Source of the DNA: Aquatica leii | Lineage: Eukaryota > Arthropoda > Insecta > Coleoptera > Lampyridae | Reading direction: 5' to 3' | NCBI GenBank assembly: GCA_035610365.1 | Contig: CM069436.1 | Span: 54,885,505 to 54,949,504 of the forward strand | Length of the DNA: 64,000 nt | Shown here: positions 30,708 to 41,651 of the stretch, in pieces | How positions within the stretch are numbered: the first letter of the stretch is position 1 | Layout of the letters: every line of letters starts with the position of its first letter | Program-made: the position numbers and the translations under genes | Notes under the pieces: generated by a model | Databases searched by the model: none | Told to the model about the DNA's origin: nothing | What the model saw: only the letters and a program-made list of their open reading frames with translations

Positions 30708-33700
30708 ATGTATTCTATTTTAAATGATATACCGTCAATTCCGACAATTCCTTCTACAGAACATTTAAATTTTGGAATTACTACAAGAGTAATGGCGAAA
30801 AGACATGAACTTCAAAGAGAACGAGACAAACAAGATGGATATCAGGTGACACTTTAACGTCTTGTTTCGACTTGTTTTTTCGTGTTATATAATTTATAGG
30901 TCTTAGAACACTATATAGACTTTGCGATTTGTATCTTATTATAAAAAACCAAAAAAGTGGGACGTGAAGGTTTTAAATGTTTTTTATTATCTCTCTTTCT
31001 CTTTTGTTCGATTGCAAGAGTTTTGCAAATCACGTTGTCTATATTGTGCAATTTTTGCAAACATACTTTGGTGCAATGACAGGCGATGATCGCAGTTTAG
31101 CATGTTATTATTTTCCGTTTTATTTCTGGTATAGTTATAGTTACATAAATACTCTAATAACGTAAATGTGATGTAAGAAAAACGCGATTTATTTGACTGG
31201 ATAAGTGGTGCCTTCTTTGCGCGTTTGTATTTTTAGTGCAAATTCTTACACAGATCCAGAAACCTTACTAACAGGTTTTCACAACCTTTAAAGAGGTTTC
31301 ATAACTTTTTGATGAAGAATGTGATTTTTATAAGTCTATACTACTTTGCAGCTTTTGGATGCACGTAGATGTGCAAATGGTAGCACTATATGGAAGACCA
31401 GTAAAATACAATAAGCTTGATAAAACACTTGCATCTTGATGTTTTTGCCGCATGCGCTTGATTACTGTTAAGTTATAAGCACGTAGTTCTTGTTTATGCA
31501 AACATTGTCGTGGCGTATGTGGTTTAGCAATGAAAGCTTCGCTTTCCATTATCGTTATTATTGTTCTGCAATCTCTGCCTTTACTTCGAACAGCATTTAT
31601 TTGGGCGTCTTGAGGTTTTGGGGGTTGCGTCTGCGTTACTAACGCTGTCGATTATGCATTTTGATCATTTCTAGACAGCGGAGTAATAATCGTTATTAAT
31701 AAATTGCTCTTACGGTTGGGCTTCATAATCACTATGTTTATTACGGCTCGATCAATTTATCTAAAACAGTAGTAGTTTAGGCTAAACTTAATTAAACAAC
31801 TTTTTACTATTTGCGTTAGTGCGTAAACTGTTCCACCATGGATGGTTTTACTTTGAATTTTAAGATCTCTGCTGACGATCATTGTGTTGTTTGTATCAAA
31901 AAATAACGCCAAAGTGAGTTATTTAAATCTACTCGGCGAGCTGAGAGAACGGCTGAATATACTGTATCGATTTTTTTACTAATTATGTATACATCGCACT
32001 TATTACTATCACTCGAAAAACCCGCGGATACCTTCTGTTATCTGTTTATATTAAAAACACGTACACTTACAACGTATTTATTTTTTACTAGCAGGTGCAC
32101 TTTATTTATTTATCTTAGTACATACGTTAATCACTTATTTATTTAAACTGACAAAGTCTTCTTGCGCTTTAATTCGAAAGCCTGACCTCAGCGTTCTTTA
32201 AAAACTTTTTATACATTTTTGTTATCTGGCTCGAGAATGTTTCACATCCTTCGGTTATTGTCTCGAATTTCACAATAACTTCGTGAGCGTTTCACTGCTC
32301 AGGTTCCCACTCATGAACCACAGCGGTTCTTCGGATATATGTGATCTTTTCTTCAAGTCGCGAATAATTGATACTGTGTGACAGGGTGTCTAACGTATCG
32401 TTTATTCTCACACCTTCTCTCTTCATATCCGTAATTATTTGTTTGGCTTCTTTTTTGCTAAAGGAAGTGAGCGTGGATGTTGTGGTATTGGTGGAGCGTC
32501 TCCGATATTAATTTTATGCTTCACCACGTTAGTTCTTCTTTTGGAATTACTCTCTAGCGCGAACACTTTTTGATACTGTTGGATCCTTACTGGCATCTTT
32601 TTTTTCACTCCTACTAATGTTTTGCCAACTAGTAGACCTTTTTCAACGAAGTTCCCTTTTATTGGTTCTATAGCGCAAATGCAGCTTTTCCGAAGATTTC
32701 CACCCAGGCGTGCCAGCATCACACTTTCAGTTCTCAGTTTTCACTCAATAAGATTCGCACGGTTGCTTTCTCTGACGAATCAAAAGGGATTTCTTTATCG
32801 TCGATCTTCATGACGTAGTTCTTTATATCTTAATGGAACTCATACTTCCTTATAACGTCTATTCCCAGAATAACTTCTTCCGTTATGACGGCTACCAGTA
32901 CTTGATGATCAAGCACTCCATTTTCCAAACGAAGGGTGATTTTTACTTATCCGTGAGTAGGTATTTCTTCGCCCGTCGCAGTTTGAAGTCGCACTGCTAC
33001 TGGTGATGTCATCTCATTTTCCAGTAATATGTCAAGACGAATGATGGTTTTTGTCGCTCCCGTGTCAACCAGTAATTGAACACTTTGTTCATTCATTTTG
33101 CCGTTAAAATAAATGCTAATTTTCTTCTAACTTTAGTTCTAGTTTGTCTTCTACTTCTTCTATTTTGTCTTCTACAGCTTCTCTTAAATTTAAAATGCCG
33201 CGTTTTTCTTTTTGAACAGTTTTAATCTGGTTTTTTGCATTAATCTGTATTTATTCTGTTTATTTGATTTCTAATGCTAGTATGCATTTCGCCAATTTTT
33301 TCTTCCATTTTTCTAAAATTCTCTTCCATATTCTTATTCATCGATTCTTGACCATTTTTTATTGATTCGAGAAATTCAAATAGTTTCGCATATATTTTCA
33401 CTTGTAAACGAGTTAGCGGCATAAATTATAACACGAATAACAAATTTTAATAACACTTAATTTTAATAACGGGAGATTCTCTATAGAACTGGAACAACTA
33501 TAATTACACTCTATAAACAAACACACGCGAATCGCGAACTAAATAGGTGTTCATTTACATAATATCAACGCTTTATAAAGGGTTTTCAATTTCCACTCGC
33601 CTTACAACGTCGTATTTATTTTTCGCTAGCACGCATTTTATTTATTTATTTTAGCACACACGTTATTCACTTATTTATTTACACCGACAAAACCTTCTTC

Positions 33701-35888
33701 CGATTTAATTCAAAATACTGACCTCAACTTTCTTTGAATACTTTTTATATTTATATGTTTATATTATCTGTTATATGGGCCGAGGATGTTTCACATCCTT
33801 CGGTTATTGTCTCGAAGTTGACAATTACTTCCAGAACGTTTCAATATTATACAGCACACTTTGTCTATTATACGTACATTTGTGGTACATATCTTACGTA
33901 TATACGGCGTAAACTGCAAGAACTTATATATAACATGTAAAGTAGTGAAGTCGCCTTGAGGTATTTACTTGTTACAGTGACAACGACAGTTCAAACTCTA
34001 GTTTCGTCAAAATATATAGTATTTTTTTTAAAAGTACATATGTACAAAAAAGTGCCAATTGAATGTACTATGTACGTATATTGAGCGTACCTACATACGT
34101 ATTTTAATGTACGTACACTCTGTACATACATACTACCATTGTTTATACTACGTAATTGTGCTATATGGGATACTTGAAACTGCTGCATACAAAATGATTC
34201 TTACGTTGCACTACACGAGCAGATGTGTATAATCGCCACATACATATTATAAGATTCTTTAATAAAGGGACTGTTTTAACTACTAACTAACTAAATGGAG
34301 ATTTAAACCTTTACGGTAATGAACTTACAATTAGATATTCGACGAATTGAACATAAAAGATTTTTACGAAGTATATAAAAAACAAAAATTATTCATGTGA
34401 TTTTTAATGATTAAATTATTCATGTGATTTTAATATGTTGACAATGTTTTTAACAGTACAAATACGGAATTTAAATAAAACTTCTAAATTTAATAAATAC
34501 TTTAATATGTAACTGTGTCAGCTTTGTTTTTTTTTACTCATTTTTTTGTCGTTCTTCTATTTAAAAAAAATGTTGATAATATTCTGTCTGTGTATCGGAT
34601 TATATTTCCGGTAAGAAAATTTTGTGTTTGTCTTTTCTACTTCGAATCATAAAGAGTACGAGATGTTTTAACTGCTTGCAATTCAATTTCACACCGAATA
34701 TGACACTTTTAATGTTGCTGCAAAATTTTTAATGAAGAGACTACGTCTTTTGATTTATAATGACTACAGCAAAAATACAGCCGTATACTAAAATGCTTAT
34801 AGTTTTTTTTAAGTTTAAGTTTATAGCACACAGTTCTGCTTGTAGAATATATTTTTGTATTATTTGGTTTTAAAAATAAATTATAGTATAAAGATGACAT
34901 TGAAAGAAGACGGCGCACATCGAAGTTTCTTACTGGAGCTAGAATACCCAACTCAATTATCAAATTAGATGCACTTAACTCATCTATTCAAGATAAAGGG
35001 ATAAAAGATACTATGTTAGAACACGAAGATTTTGTTAACAGAGTAACATTTAAGAAAATAATGGTACTTTTATGTTTACTGTGTCTATTCTAGCTGATTA
35101 AACGTTTACAACCACTGTCTCAATCTAATAGTAATGAATTTGAAGATGGAAGAGAAAATTTAAACATTATCAAAAGAGAACTACAAAAACGTTCAATGGT
35201 AGTACTTACCTAAAGATACTAAGATATTATTAAATAATTCTTTGTTGTAAGCACTCTGCACTAAAAGATTCAACACGCGATTCTTTAGAAGAAAAAAAAC
35301 ACGTATCGATAAACATTACAGCTCAAGAGTTTGACAAAACGTCAAAATCTAGCGTTAAAGGTAAAATACAATGTTACTAAAGTATAGTCTCGAAATGCTT
35401 GTTTTAGATCGCTGGCAAGAACTAAAAGAAAAACGAAGAATAACCCGAAGAACATCAATACTTGGTCCGGTAATGTATTTAAAAATGACTGATATTCTTA
35501 GTTTACGTTCATAATGCAGTTAAATGGCGAAAAACTTTCTACTTATGAGTCGATAAGAAACGCAATTGAAAATTCGAAAGTAATTCAGCAGCTTTTAAAC
35601 GTTGATCATATTGAAGAGGAGAAAATGAAAGAAATACAAACGAGTAAATCGTTACTAATGTTAGCTGTTTCTAAAAAAGACGTGACTAATAAGATATTTG
35701 AAAATAACGAAATCAAGACAAAAGAAGATGCTAAAACAAGTTCTCCAACAACCGATTATAGATCTTCGAATCAAAAAACAAGCAACAAACGGAAATATTC
35801 TTCTAAATCGGATCGATCGAATAGGTTAACACCAAAAAAATCTGCTGTACCACAAAAAAATATTGATTATAAAAAACATAGTAAATAA
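30708..35888 (+). CDS. Unrecognised basic, coiled-coil-like protein, 6 exons
   Basis: Exons: 30708-30845, 34887-35063, 35094-35198, 35252-35360, 35408-35469, 35520-35888. They join in phase to 319 aa with good GT-AG borders, so this is a real gene. Opening: MYSILNDIPSIPTIPSTEHL. Features in order: a charged helix (MAKRHELQRERDKQDGYQ), basic patches with possible kinase sites (DIERRRRTSKFLTGARIP near 50-67; KEKRRITRRTSILGP ending near 197), an acidic/helical middle (STYESIRNAIENSKVIQQLL), and a disordered Ser/Lys-rich tail (QKTSNKRKYSSKSDRSNRLT) that resembles a nuclear localisation signal. No enzyme motif or membrane segment is seen. RRRTSK and RRTSIL patches in low-complexity sequence occur in many chromosome or spindle proteins, but I cannot assign one. 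Intron 1 (4 kb) contains a Gypsy element. Confidence 0.8.
32043..32294 (-). repeat. Gypsy 3' LTR
   Basis: 252 bp. On plus it starts TGTTTATATTAAAAACA and ends GAGCGTTTCA. The 5' portion (minus) contains AATAACCGAAGGATGTGAAA, shared with the copies at 33.8, 36.2 and 50.4 kb. Confidence 0.75.
33601..33843 (-). repeat. Gypsy 5' LTR
   Basis: It matches the 32.0-kb LTR along most of its length (CACATCCTTCGGTTATTGTC is identical in both). Its inner end (CTTACAACGTCG) passes into the leader that also follows the 50-kb LTR. The U5 end differs from the 3' LTR, so part of the terminus was lost or replaced. Confidence 0.7.
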
Positions 35889-35998
35889 ATATGTTTTTAC
35901 AGGTGGTAAAAACGAAACGTTGTTTTCTTAAACATAATCTTGTTTATCTTTTTAACGATGAATGGTGACATTCTATAAACTGTTTTTATTCTGATACT

Positions 35999-37590
35999 TG
36001 TTTATGTTAACAACACGTACGTGACGTATTTACGTTTTACTAGCACCAGCACGTTATTATTTATCTTAACACGCGTTAATCACTTATTCATTTTAAACAG
36101 ACAAAATCTTTTTGATTCAATTCCAAAAACCTGCCTATGCTCTCTTTAAACCGTTTTTATATATTTCTGTTATCTGTTTCTAGAAAGTTCAACATTATTC
36201 GGTCATTGTCCCGAATTTGAAAATAACTTTGCGAATGTTTCACTGCTCCCTACTTCATACTGTCCCAGAACAGGAAACTGGATGCGATACCGGTAGAAAG
36301 GATCGTGGCAACTTTCTTGAGCATAAAAGCAGCAGTCAATGAACTTTTTCTGATTTGATATTCTACTTGGTTTGTAACTGCAGATCAACACTTGAACGCG
36401 TGTTCTTCGGAAGACGACCTCCAACATATTTTGAACTGTCCTCCAATTTAGTTGATCTAAGGCACAACCAAACTCCCAAGCTGCCAATTTCTTAATATTC
36501 TGGAACTCCATTTCTCTCTTGAGATTCCATAATGCTCGCTACAGATTTTTTGATGACCAGATAGAAAACGAAGCGTCGGTCATCACGTAGTTTTAAAATT
36601 CTTCTGACCGCCGGTTGCTGTCTTCGTAATTCATCTAGCCATCCAAACTTCTTTTTAAATACGACTACATGTCAAGATCCTCGGTCACGCTATGTGCGAT
36701 GGCGTAATCTTTTAGTGTTTGGAACAGGTCTTGTTGTTCCTCTGGGTGGTTTTCGGATGCGATATATGACGTCATTAATACGCTGCACGACATCATAAGG
36801 ACCTTCCCATTGCCTCTGCAGCTTGGGCGACAAACCACGTCTTCTTTAGGAATTATACTACACCATTTTATGTCTTGACGTCAGATCTGGTTTTCATTCT
36901 GTCGGTCGCTGGCCATTTGTGTATTTTTACGGAATGATTTATGTTCTTCATCTAGTCTCTTGATCGGCTTGCTGACGTAGTCCTCTCTAGCAACTTCTTC
37001 TTCCAGTTTTCATCCAAATTGAAGATGGCATGGCAGTCGTATTTCACAACCCAGCTTGAAACAGGATGGCGTTTGGTCCGTGCTTTCTTGAACGGATGAT
37101 CGGTATGCGGTTAGCAAAAAGTGCAAGCACTGACCCCAGTCTCTTTAGTGTTTGGACACTACTTTGGGTAAGTATTTTCCCATTTTCGATTTATCTGCTC
37201 AACTATGCAGATTGAGGATGGAGAGGTGTCGTCCTAGTTTTTTAAATTCCAAATAATTCTTGAAACAGCCTAGACTCAAAGTTGCGGCCTTGGTCGGAGT
37301 CTAATTACAACGAAACTGCAAACCGGCAAAAAAATCTGCGACTGTAGCTGCTTCTTGATTGGGTATGTCGTAAGCCTCCGTCCATTTCGTGAAATAATAC
37401 ATTGCCACCACGATGTATTTGTTTTTCGAATCAAATTCTGGGAACGGCACTGCGATGTCAATCGCTACTCTTCTAAAGGGCTTCCCACGTTATACTGCTT
37501 CATCGGTGCTTTGCACTTTCTCGTTGGACCAACCCTTAATGCGCTTACGGCACCATTTTATGACGTCCTCTTTGCAGTTCACCCGGTATT
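35999..37590 (-). mobile_element. Gypsy 3' half: integrase, C-terminal tail and LTR
   Basis: On the minus strand from 37590 the frames give integrase wording: ATVADFF follows YFTKWTEAYDIPNQEA near 37430-37340. A C-terminal segment LSPKLQRQWEGPYDVVQRIN lies near 36830-36770, then the tail ORF (36511-36203; KLAAWEFGCALDQLNWRTVQ and SRISNQKKFIDCCFYAQESC). This runs directly into an LTR at 35999-36242 of the same family as those at 32-33.8 kb. The gag-RT half is absent, replaced by the LINE at 37.6 kb. It is broken by stops and shifts. Confidence 0.85.
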
Positions 37591-39360
37591 ATCACTTTAA
37601 ATTTCTTTAAATTTGTGATAATTTTTTGTGAAGTCGGATCTCATAGTTAAGATCGTTTCTTCACGCAGCACGTAGTATATACCCGGCTTGTTTTTCCCGG
37701 TAATTGACGCGTGTTCATTAATGTGCAGCCTGCACACTGCTTGTCTTGCTTCCATCATTACAACGAGGTGTAATGGTGGAAGTGAAAGTATTGCTTTCAT
37801 GGCTGCTGTGGGCGTAGTTCTCATCGCTCATGGTATCAGTAGATATGCCATTCTCTGTACTTTGCTTAGCTTTGCAGCTGTGCTTTTCAGATTGGTTGTC
37901 TCACCCCACACAAGCGCGCTGATGGGTTTTGTTACCACAGTATCTAGCCATTTAGTCATTGTGGGTTTCAATCCCCATGTGTGCCCGACCATCCGTTTGG
38001 TTGTATTAAGAACCCTGATAACCTTAGTTATGACTTTTTCTAGATAAGCATTAAAAGTCAGTCTGGTATCAAGAGTAAGTTCCAGATATTTTACTTTTTT
38101 TGTCATGAGAGTGTAACTCCGTATATCGTAGGTAGTTTTATGTCATCATGTCATCATCATTGCGTCTTAGTTCGGTTCACTGATAGTCCATCTTTTTTGC
38201 ACCATTTTTCGACGGTGTTTAGTGCACTTTGCATTATGTTCGATACAGTTGGCCCAAACTTCCCGTTTGTGATAATGGTGAAATCGTCGGCGTATCCTAA
38301 AGCAAATACCCCGCCAGCTTCTAGTTCTTGTAGTAGGCCGTCCATGATGAGGCACGACAGTAGGGGTGATAGCACCCCGCCTTGTGGGCATCCGCCAGCT
38401 ACTACCGTACAAAGTAGCTGTTACCGTCCGATTCCTAAGCATTGAGTTGACCCAGTTTTGGACTAGAGGTGTGATTCCTTTTTTTCCATTGCCCTTGCAA
38501 TTGAGGTGAAGGTAGTATTGTCAAATGCTCCTTCAATATCTAAAAAAGCACTCAATGTAATATCATTGTATTGGATTGCATTTTCGCATCTGCTTGTTGG
38601 TGAATTGCTAGCTCGCAAGATTTTCGGTGCAGAGACGAAGCCTTTAGTGCTCCGTCCCGTATATACCTGTCGACTACTTTTTCAAGTAGTTTGAAGATGA
38701 AAGAAGTTAAGCTGATCGATCTGTAGGATTTTGCCTGGGTGTACGTAGATCTTACTGGCTTTGGTATAAATACCACCTTGATAATCCTCCAGCTGTTTAG
38801 TATGTGCGAAAGTGTTAAGCTGGCTCTAAGAATTTAGCATACAGCGCTTCGAAGAGCAGCAAATCCTTTTTGCAGCATGATGGGATAAATTCCATCGGCT
38901 CCTGGAGACTGAAAGGGTTTTACCGTATTGATTCCCCATTCTAGGTTTTCAGGATTGATTATTTTTCTCGCTAAGTTCCAGTTCCTTTTAGGTGCCCGTC
39001 TGTTTGGTACCTCTAGGTCCTGGTGCTTACGAACTTCAGTTAACGCCGAACCTGGGAAGTGTTTTTGCAGTAGTTCTTGCAAAGTACCTTCAACCGAGTC
39101 TGTAAACTTTCCGTTTTCGGTCAGCAAAGAACCAATGTTTCCAGTGCGGTCTTTGCTCACAGCTTTTTGGAGTCGAGAACTTGTAGGTTCGTTTTCTACG
39201 TCCCTACAGTACCTTCTCCATGAGTCTCTTTTTGGTTTTTTTATGGCATTGTTGTATGTTGTGAAGCTGGTTTTGTATTCATCCCAGTCTCCGCTTTTTT
39301 GGCTGTATTAAATAGCCTTCTGGTGCGTGCCCTTGCTTTGTCAAGCTCCCTGTTCTACTA
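37590..39360 (-). mobile_element. Non-LTR retrotransposon (Jockey superfamily LINE), RT remnant
   Basis: On the minus strand: linker ORF 39160-38834 (NTVKPFQSPGADGIYPIMLQ, the RT entry block), then FIPKPVRSTYTQAKSYRSIS and FKLLEKVVDRYIRD (38776-38552). The catalytic box ALGYADDFTII follows MLSPLLSCLIMDGLLQEL (38375-38157), then thumb wording KVKYLELTLDTRLTFNAYLE (38106-37828). After that comes an RNase-H-adjacent region to about 37600. F/YADD plus this wording is typical of R1/Jockey-type LINEs. Frameshifts occur near 38150 (a slipped CATCATCAT run), near 38450 and around 38800. The endonuclease domain is missing. Confidence 0.85.
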
Positions 39361-39504
39361 AATTTTTTAAAGAAGTTTTTATTTCAATGCTCTAAAAAGA
39401 AGAAAATAAACTTAAAAAAAAATCGATCCCATAAATTGATTACATTACAATCATAAAAACACGTTGCAAAATTTTTCTGTGAAAATAAACAAGAATACAT
39501 TATT

Positions 39505-39600
39505 AAAATGAGAACGTTTTCCGGGTTTGTACCTTGTCATTGTTGTAACCGAAGTTGCCAACGATTCCTCCAGATTCTAAACTCCATACTCCGTATATAA
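39505..39600 (+). mobile_element. Penelope 5'-terminal fragment (plus)
   Basis: TTCCGGGTTTGTACCTTGTC at about 39520-39539 closely matches the start of the Penelope copy at 11886 (TTCCGGGTTTGGACCGTGTC). The match continues through TTGTAACCGAA before it is lost. Confidence 0.6.
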
Positions 39601-39934
39601 AAAAGAAGTATCGTCCCAGTTGGTTAAGCTCGACTATGATTGGGTTGCGGTAAAAAATGAGCGCGTTTTTGATAAAGGGAGTGATGACCGAGAACCAAAA
39701 TGGAGTTAGCTCGAAACCATGATCACGATTAAAGTTATTGGAGTCAAAATCTATATTGTGATCTGTAGTAAAATAATGTTCAGCAAGCGCAGACTTAGAA
39801 ATATGCCTTTTCTTTTTTATTGTTCTGAAATGCGTGTAATGACGGAACGAGCAGTTTCACTAATGCAGACTAAACCACACATGACCAAAGAATTTGGTAT
39901 ACACCTTGAATTTAAAGTGTAGAAAATTTGTTTT

Positions 39935-40215
39935 TGTAGAATCTGAGAAATTTTGCCTGTTTAGTTGACATATGGGTTTAATGCCATTCTTACAAAGAAG
40001 TTACTCTATTTTATCTGTAATCTTGTGAATGTAGGGTAAAAATGACAATTTCGGATTGCACTCGGAAGTAGAAATGTCTTTAGGTAATCGAACACGTGAA
40101 TGTAGACGACGATTAATAACCGTTTGAATATATCGCTTCATGTACCATTGTTCACCAAGGTTCTAGTAAGATGACAGAGTTTCAAGTCTAGATTCTCAGG
40201 TAAGGTAACTTGATC
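39935..40215 (-). mobile_element. Penelope RT/connector fragment (minus)
   Basis: On the minus strand it reads NLDLKLCHLTRTLVNNG, then [38 protein letters not shown] and LCKNGIKPI. This corresponds block by block to residues encoded at 12430-12655 in the first Penelope copy ([20 protein letters not shown]...[20 protein letters not shown]). Stops and indels make it dead. Its orientation is opposite to the 39.5-kb fragment. Confidence 0.85.
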
Positions 40216-40293
40216 TTAACACCATAAGTTATATTCTAATAAACAAATGAAAAACATGTATTTCGCGACAAGCTTTTATATCATATTAAAACG

Positions 40294-40440
40294 TTCGAGA
40301 AGTTATTTACAAATTCAAGAGCTTTCTAGAAGCTGTTATCCATCTTCTAGAAGATATACCGAAAGATAGGGAACACTCGAGAAGGATTTCCAAATGTGTA
40401 TATATACCGACGAAACAAATCGTAGGTCAGTTATTGCAGT
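40294..40440 (+). promoter_or_regulatory. Heat-shock-element cluster plus TATA box, no gene after it
   Basis: TTCGAGAA at 40294-40301, TTCTAGAA at 40324-40331 and TTCTAGAA at 40345-40352 are inverted NGAAN units of heat-shock elements. GGTCAG-TTATTGCAG initiator-like sequence lies about 30 bp after TATATATA (40399-40406). No heat-shock protein gene follows. The block could be the promoter part of an LTR or a remote upstream promoter for the G-alpha gene. Function is inferred from motifs only. Confidence 0.45.
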
Positions 40441-41651
40441 AATGCGAATACAGCAGTGTTAAGAAGATTATTCAAGGTGAAATAAATAAGACGCGCGTGT
40501 GTACATAAATATACAGAGAATAATCTCGTACGTGATTTTTAGTGTAAACAAGTGTGTGAAGCTATCCGCGGACTTTATCTTATCTTAATTAGAGTAAGTG
40601 GTTTTATTAAATATTATTAGATTTAATTAGTTCGGTTAATTTACAAGTGTACATATTTCTAGTATAAGTAACACATATTTTTAGTCGTTTAAATAAATTA
40701 GTTTTTAATAGTAAAAATCGTTACAATATAAATAGTATATACATAACAAACTCGGGTTTGATTTAATATTATTTTTAAAAACTTTTATTGAACTTGCAAT
40801 GTATCTTCGTTTGTTGTTTGTTTAAGTTAAATATTGCAAGCTGAATTAGAACCACTTCCTCTTATTCTACGGATAGACACATTTAGTGTACTCATGTAAT
40901 TATGATAGCCGGTTTTACATAATGAAGTTACAGACTTAGAAACTTGTTCAGCAAAAACTAAAAAATAAGCTAAAATAAAAAAAACATTAAAACAAGCTTT
41001 TATTTAAGGTTTTTCTATAAAGAAGAACTTGATCTTGACATACGTTATTCTAAGAAATGAAAAAACTTATGTATTTCACAAGCTTTTGTATCACATAAAT
41101 TGTAAAATGTAATAAGTTTACGAGTTTCGTTTAATTTAAAGTGTATTTTATAATTTTTATGACATTTAAATAAAAGTTTGTTTTTAGAAATGTTTTTTTT
41201 GCACTGTAGCCTGCTTTTGCACTTAACGATATTTGAGAAACGAAAAATTATTCCAACCGCATGATAAGTTAGCAGACTTTGATACACTTAATTAACAAAC
41301 GGAAATATTATTTATTACTTAAATGTAAATATCTTCTTATCTAAGAAAAAACAAATTAATAATTATATATAATTCTTGCGATTATAGAAAACGCAGATAA
41401 ATATATATATAGCGTTGACGCAAAAAAATAATATTTGCATTTATAATTATTACAGTGAATTCTCTATAATTAAATGTATTTTTTGGTATTATAATATAAA
41501 TCTGTCCAAATTTATTATTGTTTTACGTTGCGCGGAATAAAAATGGTTTGAATAAAAAATTCGCAAAAACCGCCTGACGCCATAGCTGATAGCGCATGCG
41601 CCCAACACTCATAATTTAGTAGATGATGTAGTTTTGTAAGATTTGTCGAAG
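40441..41651. other. 5' flank of the G-alpha gene
   Basis: AT-rich with no similarity seen. The last 60 bp before the start codon are locally GC-richer (GCCTGACGCCATAGCTGATAG, GCGCATGCGCCCAAC) and are the likeliest core promoter/5' UTR. GCGCATGCGC is a perfect 10-bp palindrome resembling an NRF-1-type site. Confidence 0.45.

Larger units (their letters stand above)
32043..33843 (-). mobile_element. Internally deleted Ty3/Gypsy element with two LTRs
   Basis: The 5' LTR (33601-33843) and 3' LTR (32043-32294) are in the same minus orientation. The 3' LTR has TGAAAC...AAACA ends. Between them, in order on the minus strand: leader, gag start with a coiled coil (MPLTRLQVKIYAKLFEFLES, 33422), a deletion removing most of gag, a retropepsin core (LVDTGATKTIIRLD near 33085), and the linker to RT (RRTNVVKHKINIGDAPPIPQ). 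It stops before the RT core. It lies in intron 1 of the unknown gene, antisense to it. The leader matches that of the 50-kb copy. It is non-autonomous. Confidence 0.85.

Noticed and set aside
37688-38445. Plus-strand frames of 119 and 101 codons
   Set aside because: They are antisense to the LINE reverse transcriptase on the minus strand.
40294-41651. An hsp70-type gene downstream of the heat-shock elements
   Set aside because: No chaperone coding sequence follows. The next coding region is the G-alpha subunit.
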